Below, one piece after another: positions 23,916 to 32,730 of a DNA stretch of 40,820 nucleotides (position 1 is its first letter; every line of letters starts with the position of its first letter). Where the stretch lies: NCBI GenBank assembly GCA_944324445.1, contig CALUWL010000008.1, positions 1 to 40,820 on the forward strand, written 5' to 3'. The stretch comes from Candidatus Gastranaerophilales bacterium. Its GTDB lineage: Bacteria; Cyanobacteriota; Vampirovibrionia; Gastranaerophilales; Gastranaerophilaceae. A program made the position numbers and the translations under genes. Under the pieces are notes generated by a model, which saw nothing but the letters and a program-made list of their open reading frames with translations, was not told the DNA's origin and did no database searches.

Positions 23916-24540
23916 GAAGGTCTTTGTGCTCATCTGAGCCACCTGTTTTAATTAGATTTAATTCATCTGCAATTTCAAAAGGAAGTTGTCTTGAGCTGAA
24001 TTTTATAATACCTCTAAATCTATCATAGGGATAAAATACTTCAATTCCATCCAGTCCATAGTTTTTTAGACACTTAACAAAATGCTTTAGCAAAATGACA
24101 TTACAGCAGCAAGGATGCGCAAGAACCGCAATTCCGCCTGCTTTGTGGATAGTATCAATAACTTTTTTGGGATGTCTTGATTTTAAGAGTCTTAAAAAAT
24201 CGTTTTTTGTTTCTTTTTCATTTTGAGCACAGAGCATATTTAGTTCTTTGTTTTCTATATCAATTCCGTAACCTAAGATATGCAGAAGCGACATTCTAAA
24301 AAAGCAATCAAATTCAACACCTTTAATTAAAATAGGGTCATTTTTGTATTTGGATTTTTTGTAGCCTTGAATAGTGTTGTGGTCGGTGATTGAAATATAT
24401 TCCATGTTTAAATTTTTTGCTTGCTCTACTAAAAAATCAAAATCTTTTTCGCCGTCAGAAAAATTAGAATGTATATGCAGGTTTATTTTTGAATAAAAAT
24501 CTTCTTTTTTAAAATTTGAAAATAATTCTTTTAAGTTCAT
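23896..24540 (-). CDS. PHP-domain metal-dependent phosphoesterase
   Basis: 214 residues with the PHP motifs in order: NLHIHSNFSDG (motif I), SITDHNTI (II), GVEFD, HILGYGID, GIAVLAHPC (III), and KTGGSDEH (IV). It resembles the stand-alone TrpH/YciV group that includes nucleoside 3',5'-bisphosphatases. It is shorter than typical YciV (about 280), lacking part of the C-terminal insertion. It diverges from the membrane-protein gene at 24596 and overlaps the HD-GYP gene by 20 nt at its 3' end. The substrate is unknown. Confidence 0.85.
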   Translation of the reverse strand: MNLKELFSNFKKEDFYSKINLHIHSNFSDGEKDFDFLVEQAKNLNMEYISITDHNTIQGYKKSKYKNDPILIKGVEFDCFFRMSLLHILGYGIDIENKELNMLCAQNEKETKNDFLRLLKSRHPKKVIDTIHKAGGIAVLAHPCCCNVILLKHFVKCLKNYGLDGIEVFYPYDRFRGIIKFSSRQLPFEIADELNLIKTGGSDEHKDLLNHAPD

Positions 24541-24569
24541 ATTTATTGCCTAAGTGTTTATAAAAATAG

Positions 24570-24587
24570 TATAATCCGATAAAGGAG
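24570..24587 (+). promoter_or_regulatory. Promoter and ribosome-binding site of the membrane-protein pair
   Basis: TATAAT (24570-24575) is followed by AAAGGAG (24581-24587) and the ATG at 24596. The start of transcription should fall at or beside the ribosome-binding site, giving a very short leader. The complementary strand has TATACT in the same place, so the divergent PHP gene may share this region. Confidence 0.5.
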
Positions 24588-24595
24588 ATTTTAAT

Positions 24596-25357
24596 ATGCT
24601 TGCTAATTATTTTCAAGGTTTGTTTAATTTGATAGCGGATTCTTTTAAATTTTCTTTCAAGAATTTTAAAGAGTTAATGCCTTATACTTGGCTTATGGTC
24701 ATATTTCAAGTTGTAGGTTATATTGAATTGCTTTTTGCTTTGTTTTCTTTTGAGCAAGGGGCTTTTGGTTTAAATACCGTTTTAAAATTTGTTGTTGCTT
24801 TAATTTTGTATTTTGGCGGTATGTTTTTTATGTTTAAAAAGTTCTTTTCTTTTCTTTCAAAAGAACTTGAAACGGATGAATTTACCTATTTTAAGACCAT
24901 TAAAGCGCTTTTAGTTTTTGCTGTTTTTAATTTGATACCTGTGCTTGTTTTTATAATCGGTATTTTATTATCTAAGTTTTATCCTGATTACACGAGGGTT
25001 TTGCAGATAATTGTTAATATTTTTTCTATAGTTTTTTATATTTCTTTAAGTTTTGCACTTGTTGAAATTGCAAAGCAAAAAAAGAATATGTTTTTAGCTA
25101 TCTTAAATTCTATAAAAATATTTTTCAAGAATTTTTTATATACTTTTCCAATGCTTTTAATAGTTTATTTTATTGCTTTTGTTATCAAATTTTTGATAAT
25201 TGCAATTTTAGCGTATGTATTCTTTAGTTTAAAAGCATTTTTACTCATTAAATCGTTGAATTTCTTTGATTCAATATTAAGTGTGCTTTCAATATATTTC
25301 TTTGCAACTTTATATTTAGGTGTTCAAGTTAATACAGTTAGGAAATTTGAGGAATAA
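24596..25357 (+). CDS. Polytopic membrane protein, function unknown
   Basis: 253 residues, very rich in Phe, Leu and Ile, with about six hydrophobic helices (near 27-52, 57-80, 103-126, 135-160, 182-214 and 226-247). No catalytic motif or transporter signature is visible. AAAGGAG lies 8 nt upstream. It forms a two-gene unit with the next gene, which begins 1 nt after its stop. Confidence 0.6.
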   Translation: MLANYFQGLFNLIADSFKFSFKNFKELMPYTWLMVIFQVVGYIELLFALFSFEQGAFGLNTVLKFVVALILYFGGMFFMFKKFFSFLSKELETDEFTYFKTIKALLVFAVFNLIPVLVFIIGILLSKFYPDYTRVLQIIVNIFSIVFYISLSFALVEIAKQKKNMFLAILNSIKIFFKNFLYTFPMLLIVYFIAFVIKFLIIAILAYVFFSLKAFLLIKSLNFFDSILSVLSIYFFATLYLGVQVNTVRKFEE

Positions 25358-25358
25358 A

Positions 25359-26114
25359 ATGGAAAATGCATTAAAATTTGGTATCTTATTTTTTAGAAAA
25401 TATTTAAAAGAATATTTAACTCTGCTTGTAAAACCTGTTTTGATTGGTATTTTAGGCATTTTTGCAATGTTATTTATGTTTATTAATCCTTTGTTTTCAA
25501 TTTTAGGGTTATTTGTAACTATTCCTTGTATTTTTTACTCTTTTTGGAGAGGGATAACGGTAACTTATACTTTAAATTATGCAGCATATAATATGTATAA
25601 AAACGGTTCAAATCATTCTTTAAAAGAACTTTGTGTTCTAACAAAGAAAAAAGAAAAAGAACTTGCAGCTTGGATAACATACGTTGCTATTTTATCGACT
25701 TTTGGTTATATTCCCGCCTTTATATTATCGAGCGTTTTTGTTTCTTTTTCTTTAGCGGATTTATTTAATTTCCCTTATGGAACAATGCAATTTTTACAGA
25801 ATTTTATGTCTTTTAAGGTTATGTCTTTATTTATCTTAAATACCCTTATTTTAATCCCTTTTTTAAATTTTTCTCAGCAAGTATTTTTCTTTAAAAAACC
25901 GCAGGAAAATTTTTATAATTTAACCTTGAATTGTTATAAAAAAATTGATATCAAAGGTTATATACTTGCTTTTTTAATTGTTTTAGCGGGTTTTATTTTA
26001 ACATCAAATTCTTTATTAATATTTTTGATTTTCTTTTTTAATGTGTATATTTATGGAGTTAATATGTTTTGGTGGGCGCAAAAAAATGTTCAAAAAATTG
26101 AAAATCATTCATAA
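25359..26114 (+). CDS. Polytopic membrane protein, partner of the preceding gene
   Basis: 251 residues from ATG 25359, chosen because GAGGA lies 6 nt upstream; an in-frame start further up would overlap the previous gene. Five or six hydrophobic helices, near 20-43, 46-70, 105-135, 153-175 and 202-240. It shares general composition and layout with the preceding protein (a short amphipathic start, then paired helices) but no clear identity. Its 3' end overlaps the convergent GGDEF gene by 10 nt. Confidence 0.6.
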   Translation: MENALKFGILFFRKYLKEYLTLLVKPVLIGILGIFAMLFMFINPLFSILGLFVTIPCIFYSFWRGITVTYTLNYAAYNMYKNGSNHSLKELCVLTKKKEKELAAWITYVAILSTFGYIPAFILSSVFVSFSLADLFNFPYGTMQFLQNFMSFKVMSLFILNTLILIPFLNFSQQVFFFKKPQENFYNLTLNCYKKIDIKGYILAFLIVLAGFILTSNSLLIFLIFFFNVYIYGVNMFWWAQKNVQKIENHS

Positions 26115-27487
26115 ATAACAACTCTGTTTCTTCCGCCTTCTTTTGCTTTGTATAAGGCTTCATCTGCTTTAAGATAAAGTGATTGAGCTTCTTTATCGTT
26201 TTTATTATATTCGCTTACGCCTATTGAAATTGTTACCGAGATTTCTTTTATTCCGTCTATATTAAATTCTTCGATATTAATTTTTTTCTTTTCAACTTGG
26301 GCTCTCAACCTTTCAGCTACAACTTTTGCTTCATCGAGTTTTGTGTGCGGAAGAAGAAAAATAAATTCTTCTCCTCCGTATCTTGAGGCTATATCTTCTT
26401 CTCTTAACTCTTTTTTTATGGTTTTAGCTACATTCTTTAAGACGCAATCCCCGACTGCATGACCATAGGTATCGTTGACTTTTTTAAAAAAGTCAATATC
26501 AGACATTATGCAGCATAAGGGCTGGTTTTGTCTTTTTGCTGAGGCCGTTGTTTCTTTTAATCTTTTTTCAAATTGATGACGATTGTTATAGCCTGTTAGA
26601 GCATCTATTGTTGCATATTCCAGTACTTCTATATATGACTTTGCTCTTGTAAGGGTAATTTGAGCTTGCTGTTTTATTTCTTCTAAGTATTCTATTTCTT
26701 TTTTTGTGATTTTATCAAAATGGTTATAAGCAACAATTGCTCCGTATGCTTTAGAATCAACTATAAGAGGAAATATGCCCATTTTGCCATCTTGTTTTAT
26801 TATAGTTGGTGATTTAGGGGTTATTTCTTCTAAATATTCATAAATTCTGTTATCTGAACAATTTTTTGGCCAAATTAATTTATATTCTTTTTTGTTTTTA
26901 TTTTTTATAAAAATATAAATTAAATGTTCAGAAATGAATTGATCAATCATCTCGCCCATTATAGGCAGTATATAGTCAAGTTCATATTGAGTTTCCGTTA
27001 TTTTTGCTATATTTCTTACCGTTTGATGAAATTTTGAGCTTATTTTTATTGCTTCTTTATTTTTTAAAGTGGTAGTAAGCATTGAAATTTGCGCTATTGT
27101 AAGAGGTAAAATTTTAAAAAAGTTGCTTTTGGGATTAATTTTTTCGCAGGATTTGAGTTTAACAATACCCAGCGTTTTATTTTTTTGACAAATTGGAAAA
27201 TATAGGATATTGTTATTGATTTCAAAATTACTTTTTTTAATTAAGAAATTGTCAAATTGTTGTTTTATTTCAGTGCTTTCAGGATTATTAGATAAATTTT
27301 CCCAAGGTTTTGTGAAATCTTTTAAAAGATAGGAATATTCATCCATCATATAAATTTTTAATTCTTCGATATTAAAAAATATTCTGAAAGCTTTTGAAAA
27401 GCTTTCTATTAGCTCGTTTCTATCTTTTGCTTCTTCAAAAGATTTAACAAGTGTGTATGTGAAATTGTATAATGTTTCAGTATCCAT
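26105..27487 (-). CDS. GAF-like sensor plus GGDEF diguanylate cyclase
   Basis: 460 residues, predicted to make c-di-GMP. The first ~280 residues look like one or two GAF-like sensory modules (for example PTIIKQDGKMGIFPLI then DSKAYGAIVAYN), without membrane helices. The GGDEF domain (about 288-458) has DALTGYNNRHQFE, SDIDFFKKVNDTYGHAVGD, the active GGEEF, and an RxxD inhibitory site (REED) five residues before it. It starts directly after the stop of the upstream TPR gene, so the two are probably co-translated. Confidence 0.9.
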   Translation of the reverse strand: MDTETLYNFTYTLVKSFEEAKDRNELIESFSKAFRIFFNIEELKIYMMDEYSYLLKDFTKPWENLSNNPESTEIKQQFDNFLIKKSNFEINNNILYFPICQKNKTLGIVKLKSCEKINPKSNFFKILPLTIAQISMLTTTLKNKEAIKISSKFHQTVRNIAKITETQYELDYILPIMGEMIDQFISEHLIYIFIKNKNKKEYKLIWPKNCSDNRIYEYLEEITPKSPTIIKQDGKMGIFPLIVDSKAYGAIVAYNHFDKITKKEIEYLEEIKQQAQITLTRAKSYIEVLEYATIDALTGYNNRHQFEKRLKETTASAKRQNQPLCCIMSDIDFFKKVNDTYGHAVGDCVLKNVAKTIKKELREEDIASRYGGEEFIFLLPHTKLDEAKVVAERLRAQVEKKKINIEEFNIDGIKEISVTISIGVSEYNKNDKEAQSLYLKADEALYKAKEGGRNRVVIYE

Positions 27488-28552
27488 TTACATATCACCC
27501 ATAAAGACTTTTCTTCCCTCGCAAATTTTAAAATCTTCAATAAGCTCTTTTTCGGTTTCTTTGTTTGAATCATTAAGAACTAATTTTCCTGCTTTGTATT
27601 TTGCGTTTGTATTGTTTTCTTCTTTGTCTTTTATTTTCTCAAAATATTCTTTGTCGCTAAATAATGCTACTTTTTGATTAACTTCAGATAATACATCGAA
27701 AAGATAGCGTGTTTTATCGGGATCCCCTTTTGAATTTAGAATAAGGGCTGCTTTTTTAAATTCTTCAGAAGCACCTCTATAATCTTTCATATCATTTAAA
27801 ATTATTGCAAGATTAAAGTGCGCTTCATATTCAAAAGGTCCTATTTCCATTGCTTTACAATAATAATATCCTGCTTGATTGTGATTTTTCAGGAGCTGAT
27901 GAATAAGACCTAAATTATAGTTTGAATTGTATGATTTTAGAATATCAACCGCTTCTTCATAAGAGTTGCTTGCTTTTTCGAGGTAGTGTCTGCTTGTGCT
28001 TTTATTTAATCCGGCAAGCAGGGATTTTGTTCTGTATGCAAGTCCCATATTGTAATAGGCAACTCCTCTGTTGTGTATATAGGATTTTTTGCTATCAACC
28101 AAGAAAGGTATTTTTATAAATTTGGGCTTATTTGAAATTACTTTTTTATATTGTTCTATTGCTTCATCTGTTTTATAGATTTCAGTCAAAATTATCGCAT
28201 AATCAATTCTTGCAACTTCATAATCAGGATTTATCAAAAGAGCTTTTTCATAATTTTTAAGTGCTGAATAATAATCTTCATACACAACATAAATGTTTGC
28301 AAGGTTATACATTGCTCTGTAGTGCTTAGGATGGAGTTTTATTCCTTTTTCATAGAAATATATGGCTTTAGACAAATCTTCTTTTTTAAATGCTTTATCG
28401 CCTCTATATATCCAATAATATCCTCGAAATTTATTAATTTCTCTTTTATAAAAATCAAAAAATACAAAAACACTGATAGCAAAAAGCAGGATAAGCACTG
28501 CACTTATCACTTTTGCTAAAGTAGATTGAAATATTTTTTTCAGTTTTTTCAT
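27488..28552 (-). CDS. Membrane-anchored TPR protein
   Basis: 354 residues. One N-terminal transmembrane helix (about 13-31) sits after a lysine-rich start, then at least five tetratricopeptide repeats between about 45 and 285 (for example KAIYFYEKGIKLHPKHYRAM and YSALKNYEKALLINPDYEVA). The charged C-terminal tail (about 300-354) is not repeat-like. It is a protein-interaction scaffold rather than an enzyme. It lies between another TPR gene and the GGDEF gene, suggesting that the three form one signalling or assembly unit. Confidence 0.8.
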   Translation of the reverse strand: MKKLKKIFQSTLAKVISAVLILLFAISVFVFFDFYKREINKFRGYYWIYRGDKAFKKEDLSKAIYFYEKGIKLHPKHYRAMYNLANIYVVYEDYYSALKNYEKALLINPDYEVARIDYAIILTEIYKTDEAIEQYKKVISNKPKFIKIPFLVDSKKSYIHNRGVAYYNMGLAYRTKSLLAGLNKSTSRHYLEKASNSYEEAVDILKSYNSNYNLGLIHQLLKNHNQAGYYYCKAMEIGPFEYEAHFNLAIILNDMKDYRGASEEFKKAALILNSKGDPDKTRYLFDVLSEVNQKVALFSDKEYFEKIKDKEENNTNAKYKAGKLVLNDSNKETEKELIEDFKICEGRKVFMGDM

Positions 28553-28574
28553 TTTTGGTGATAGCTTTTATTTT

Positions 28575-30242
28575 TTAAGCTTCAAAAAGCTTATAGAGTC
28601 TTTCTTCTATAATTTTATTATCTAGTTCATTTTTTTCTTTGTTTAAATTGAGAGCTTTTTGATACTGTTTTGCAGCTGTAATTTTTTCTCCCATTATTTC
28701 ATGGCTTCTTGCAAGGTTAAAGTGCGCAAGAACGTAATTCGGGTTGATTTCTGTTGCTGTTTTAAAGTATTCTGACGCTCTGTTTGCATCTCCGAGTCCA
28801 TCAAGAAATACGACGCCCAGATTATTATACGCTATATCATAGCTTGGATCGAGCTCGATTGCTTTTGAATAGAATATAATAGCTTTTTCAATACAATCTT
28901 TTTCCCAATATGCCATAGCAAGGCGAGAATATATTTTCGGATTGTTTGTATCTTCATTTAATGCTAAATTGTAGTATTCAATGGCATTATCGAGTTTTTC
29001 AATGTCATAATATATATCTGCTATTGCTTCATGGATTTGAGATTTGTTTTTTGTTAGAAGCAAGCTGTTTTGCAGCATAGAAATTGCTGCTTCTGAGTTT
29101 CCTTTAATTTGGTGGTATATTGCAGCAAGTGCTTGTGCTACAACAGATGACCATTCGTCATTCGGGTTTGCTTCCAGTGCTTTTTTATATAATTCAATTG
29201 CGCTATCGTATTGTTCTAATTGAACATAAGCATACGCAAGAGAATTTTGATAATATGGGTTATTTTCGTCATATTTTAGGGCTAGCTTAAACGCACTTAG
29301 GGCATTTATTTTTTCGTCTTTTTTTAAATATAAATGCCCTAATTCATAGTAACATTTTGAAAGTTCGGGGTATTTGTTAGCTAGGATGGTATAATAATCT
29401 ATTAATTCATCTATTTTATCGCTTTGAAATTCTTCAATGTATTCAATTGCATTAACGACTTTCATAGGGTCGTTATCAGATAAAATAACAACATTATTTA
29501 AGCAATCAAAAGCGATATCATGACGATTTTTTTTGATTGCAATGCGAGCCATTCTTTCATATAGGCCTATTGATTTTTTTGAATTATCTACAGCACTTAA
29601 GTATACATCGTATGCTTTTTTTTCGGAATTGATTTTTTCAAAAAATTCACCGACTGCTCTATATTTAGCAAAGTTGATATCATCCATTATGTTTCTTGCA
29701 AGCATTTTAATGCTTGCTTTATCAAACATGCTCATCAATGTTCCGGTTAAGCCGTAGTATATAGCGCCTGTGAGGTCTTTAACTGTGTCTTTTCCTGCAT
29801 GGTTTTTAATCTTTTCAAGACAAGTGAGTGCAAGGACAAGACGAGTTCTTGATGTTGCTGGTTTTAATTTTATAGCAATTTTAAATTCTTCTTTTGCTCT
29901 ATCAAATTCTGAATTCAAAGAAAGGAAATATCCCAAATACATGTGAGCGTTTGCATCATTCGGATTAATTCTTACTGCTTTGGAACACTGTTCAATTGCG
30001 CTTTCAACCCCGATTTGACCGTTTTTGTGCAAAAGTGTCGCAAGTCTGTAATAAGCGCTTGTTTGGTCGGGGTCTTCTTTTATTGTTTCTATGTAGCAAT
30101 TTATAGCGGTAGTTAAATCTTCGTTTGTTGCTTTAAGAAGATACCTTTGATGAGCCGCAACTGCCATTTCCAGTGTTTTTTCAGAATTAGTCATTTTCGT
30201 ATCGTCTTTTCTTTGGGGAAATTTAATTTTTTGTTTTAACAT
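28575..30242 (-). CDS. Large TPR-repeat protein
   Basis: 555 residues, soluble, with tetratricopeptide repeats throughout. Clear units include YYRLATLLHKNGQ, NAHMYLGYFLSLNSEFDRAK, SAIELYKKALEANPNDEW, KAIIFYSKAIELDPSYDIAY and ASEYFKTATEINPNYVLAHF. The ATG at 30242 has AAGGAT 6 nt upstream; a later ATG (MTNSEKTL) is an alternative. It is the first gene of the TPR-TPR-GGDEF run, 22 nt before the second. No targeting signal is visible. Confidence 0.8.
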   Translation of the reverse strand: MLKQKIKFPQRKDDTKMTNSEKTLEMAVAAHQRYLLKATNEDLTTAINCYIETIKEDPDQTSAYYRLATLLHKNGQIGVESAIEQCSKAVRINPNDANAHMYLGYFLSLNSEFDRAKEEFKIAIKLKPATSRTRLVLALTCLEKIKNHAGKDTVKDLTGAIYYGLTGTLMSMFDKASIKMLARNIMDDINFAKYRAVGEFFEKINSEKKAYDVYLSAVDNSKKSIGLYERMARIAIKKNRHDIAFDCLNNVVILSDNDPMKVVNAIEYIEEFQSDKIDELIDYYTILANKYPELSKCYYELGHLYLKKDEKINALSAFKLALKYDENNPYYQNSLAYAYVQLEQYDSAIELYKKALEANPNDEWSSVVAQALAAIYHQIKGNSEAAISMLQNSLLLTKNKSQIHEAIADIYYDIEKLDNAIEYYNLALNEDTNNPKIYSRLAMAYWEKDCIEKAIIFYSKAIELDPSYDIAYNNLGVVFLDGLGDANRASEYFKTATEINPNYVLAHFNLARSHEIMGEKITAAKQYQKALNLNKEKNELDNKIIEERLYKLFEA

Positions 30243-30348
30243 TTATAATCCTTGCTTTGACAGAAAAATATCATACTATCAAGCTATCGATTTTATATGA
30301 TTATGCTTTAATATTTTCAAGAAAAAATCATCTATATGTATGAAATAA

Positions 30349-30377
30349 AAAAAGCTGCCATATTGGCAGCTTTTTTG
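30349..30377 (-). terminator. Bidirectional intrinsic terminator after pgk
   Basis: The perfect inverted repeat AAAAAAGCTGCCA / TGGCAGCTTTTTT with a 3-nt loop. It terminates pgk on the minus strand; its symmetry would also work on the plus strand. The stretch from here to 30242 holds the upstream region of the TPR operon and nothing else recognised. Confidence 0.92.
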
Positions 30378-30394
30378 AGTGTTTAAAAATTTAA

Positions 30395-31594
30395 TTAATC
30401 ATCAAGTGCATCTACACCCGGCAGGATTTTTCCTTCGATAAATTCTAAAGAAGCTCCGCCGCCTGTTGAAACGTGAGTGAAATCTTCTGCTTTAGCAAAT
30501 TTCTTTGCTGCTGAAACAGAATCTCCGCCGCCTATTACAGAAGTTGCACCTGCTTTTGTTGCTTCAACAATGGCTTTTAATACTGCTTTTGTACCTTCCG
30601 CAAATTTAGGATTTTCAAAAGCACCAACTGGACCATTCATTAAAATAGTTTTAGATGATTTAATAACATCGCTGAAGGCTTTTTGAGTGTTTGGACCGGC
30701 ATCAACGCCTTCGAAGCCATCTGGGATATTGTTTACATCTACTACTTTGTTTTCCCCGTTTCCGGAAAAATCGTTTGTAGCAAGTACATCTGTTGCAAGA
30801 ACAAGATTAACCCCTTTAGCTTTAGCTTTTGCTTCAATTGCTTTAGCGGTTTCTAATTGGTCATCTTCGCAAATTGAATTTCCGATTTTTCCGCCGTTAG
30901 CTTTAACAAAGGTGTATGCCATGCCGCCACCTATGATTAGGTTATCTACTTTGTCGATTAAGTTTTCTAAAACACCGATTTTAGTAGAAACTTTAGCGCC
31001 GCCTACGATTGCAGTGAAAGGATGAGTTGGATTATTTAGTGCTTCACCTAAACATCTCAATTCTTTTTCCATTAAAAGACCTGATACCGCAGGTTTTAGA
31101 ATGTGAGCTAATTTAGCTGTTGATGTGTGTTTTCTGTGAGCAGCTCCAAATGCATCATTTACGTAGAAATCGCCAAGCTTAGCAAGTTCTTTTGCAAAAG
31201 TCATATCATCATCTTTTGCTTCTTCTTCTTTATAAAATCTGATGTTTTCTAAAAGTGCAACTTGTCCTTCCTTAAGAGCTTCAAGTTCTTTGTCTGCGCC
31301 TTTACCTACTAAAGATTTTACAAACAGAACATCTTGACCTAATACTTTTGATAAGTGTTTTGCAACAGGTTCAAGAGTGAATTCAGGTTTAACTTCTCCC
31401 TTAGGACGACCCAGATGCGCCATTAAAATTACTTTTGCACCCTTATCTGTCAAATATTTAACGGTAGGTATAATAGCTTGAATTCTTGTATCATCTGATA
31501 CATTTTTGTTTTCATCTAAAGGAACATTAACATCAACTCTTACAAGAGCTCTTTTTCCTTTGATGTCGCCTAAATCTTTAATTGATTTTTTCAT
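30395..31594 (-). CDS. pgk: Phosphoglycerate kinase
   Basis: Converts 1,3-bisphosphoglycerate and ADP to 3-phosphoglycerate and ATP. 399 residues, the standard length. Signatures are KRALVRVDVNVPLD, LMAHLGRPKG, LLENIRFYKEEE, NDAFGAAHRKHTST, the nucleotide-site GGAKVSTKIGVLENL, and VIGGGDSVSAAKKF with STGGGASLEFIEGK at the end. AAGGAG is upstream. It has its own terminator and appears monocistronic; gap and tpi are not adjacent. Confidence 0.97.
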   Translation of the reverse strand: MKKSIKDLGDIKGKRALVRVDVNVPLDENKNVSDDTRIQAIIPTVKYLTDKGAKVILMAHLGRPKGEVKPEFTLEPVAKHLSKVLGQDVLFVKSLVGKGADKELEALKEGQVALLENIRFYKEEEAKDDDMTFAKELAKLGDFYVNDAFGAAHRKHTSTAKLAHILKPAVSGLLMEKELRCLGEALNNPTHPFTAIVGGAKVSTKIGVLENLIDKVDNLIIGGGMAYTFVKANGGKIGNSICEDDQLETAKAIEAKAKAKGVNLVLATDVLATNDFSGNGENKVVDVNNIPDGFEGVDAGPNTQKAFSDVIKSSKTILMNGPVGAFENPKFAEGTKAVLKAIVEATKAGATSVIGGGDSVSAAKKFAKAEDFTHVSTGGGASLEFIEGKILPGVDALDD

Positions 31595-31660
31595 ATCTGA
31601 AACTCCTTACGTATTCACAACATAAGGTAATTTTAGAATAAAGATAAACAATCTTCAACT

Positions 31661-31921
31661 TTATTTAGTGAAGAAATTTTTAATAGCTCTTAAAATATCC
31701 AAAATTAAATTTTTGATAATTGAAATTAAGCTTTCATTATCAGCTGTAGTTTCTTCTTGTCTTTCGAAACTATCTTCAGGGTAATCTTTTGTAAATTCAA
31801 TTTGTTCTTCTTCCGCTTCTCCGCGTTGAAAATAGCCTGTATTACCTGCTCCGCCTGAAGTGGCTTTAGAAGAAGCTTGCACGTTAGATAAATTTCTGCT
31901 TGGATTTATATCGAATGACAT
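31661..31921 (-). CDS. Small protein of unknown function with C-terminal amphipathic helix
   Basis: 86 residues. The N terminus MSFDINPSRN and a Ser/Gly/Ala stretch look disordered, the middle is very acidic, and the last 22 residues (SLISIIKNLILDILRAIKNF) form an amphipathic or membrane-associating helix. The ribosome-binding site GAAGG lies within the arm of a 13-bp inverted repeat, and an extended -10 lies between the arms. That regulatory layout supports a real gene. No family is recognised. Confidence 0.55.
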   Translation of the reverse strand: MSFDINPSRNLSNVQASSKATSGGAGNTGYFQRGEAEEEQIEFTKDYPEDSFERQEETTADNESLISIIKNLILDILRAIKNFFTK

Positions 31922-31925
31922 AAAA

Positions 31926-31971
31926 AATTACCTTCTTTTACTATAATTATAGCACATTAAAGAAGGTAATT
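31926..31971 (-). promoter_or_regulatory. 13-bp inverted repeat with extended -10 in the loop and ribosome-binding site in one arm
   Basis: AATTACCTTCTTT (31926-31938) and AAAGAAGGTAATT (31959-31971) are exact reverse complements, 20 nt apart. On the minus strand the spacer contains TGCTATAAT (31946-31954), predicting a start near 31939. The transcript would then begin with the arm carrying GAAGG, the ribosome-binding site of the 86-residue gene. In read-through RNA from the upstream gene both arms are present and the arm is followed by T residues. Confidence 0.6.
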
Positions 31972-31996
31972 CAATTATTTGTTATTATTTAAAGAC

Positions 31997-32698
31997 TTAT
32001 TTTGCAGGTAATTTTAAGTTATCTTTAAGTTCCAGCATAACTTTTTCGCCTTTTTTGGCTTTAAAATGAAGTCCCGGAGAAACAACACCGCTTACAAGCC
32101 CTACTCCGCCGCCGATTGAGCCGCCGATAATAAGACCTGTGATTGTATGACCGGCAGCAACACCTATTGCAGCTCCCAAACCTGACCCTACACCGCCGAT
32201 TGAAAGAGTGTAGGCTGCGATTTTTCCGGCTGTTTCTTTAGCACCTTCTTGAAGATATTTTTTGTTTGCAAGTTCAACACAAACGGGGATATTTGTGCCA
32301 TCGGGGAGTAATATATGGGTGAATTCCATATATACTTTAGCGTTTCTTGAGAACCATTTTGGAGCTTCAATACAGGTAATTCTAGCTATAAGAGATGAAT
32401 TACAAGGTATTAAAAGAGTTCCTTCAGTTGTTTTTACGTCATTATCAAAAACAAATTGAACGTAATCACCCGTTTTATAGTATTTTGAGTTAAAATTTTG
32501 TGCAAAATTTACAATAAGATTGTTTTCTTTTTGAATTACGTTGCCGTCAGGTGCAATTTTGACAAGGTCAATTTTTGCACTCTTGGTTGTTTGTAAATGT
32601 TCAACATCGGTGTCTTGATAAGTGTATGCAAAAGCTTGCACAGAGGCAGATGCAATCATTACAGACAGTAGAGTTGTTGATAAAACTTTTTTAAACAT
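31997..32698 (-). CDS. Secreted or periplasmic glycine-zipper protein
   Basis: 233 residues with a clear Sec signal peptide (cleavage likely after ASVQAFA near 24). A beta-rich region follows (about 25-150), then a glycine-zipper hairpin (about 165-205: GGVGSGLGAAIGVAAGHTI and repeated GG/GxxxG) that could insert in a membrane, and a short lysine-rich tail. Glycine zippers occur in outer-membrane lipoproteins and toxins, but no specific family is recognised. GAGGAT precedes the ATG. Confidence 0.6.
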   Translation of the reverse strand: MFKKVLSTTLLSVMIASASVQAFAYTYQDTDVEHLQTTKSAKIDLVKIAPDGNVIQKENNLIVNFAQNFNSKYYKTGDYVQFVFDNDVKTTEGTLLIPCNSSLIARITCIEAPKWFSRNAKVYMEFTHILLPDGTNIPVCVELANKKYLQEGAKETAGKIAAYTLSIGGVGSGLGAAIGVAAGHTITGLIIGGSIGGGVGLVSGVVSPGLHFKAKKGEKVMLELKDNLKLPAK

Positions 32699-32730
32699 AA
32701 AAAATATCCTCGTAAATCTTCATTCAACTT

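Noticed and set aside
30477-31025. Long open plus-strand frames opposite pgk
   Set aside because: They are shadows of the strongly conserved pgk coding sequence on the minus strand; the products show only low-complexity Ala/Pro/Thr runs.
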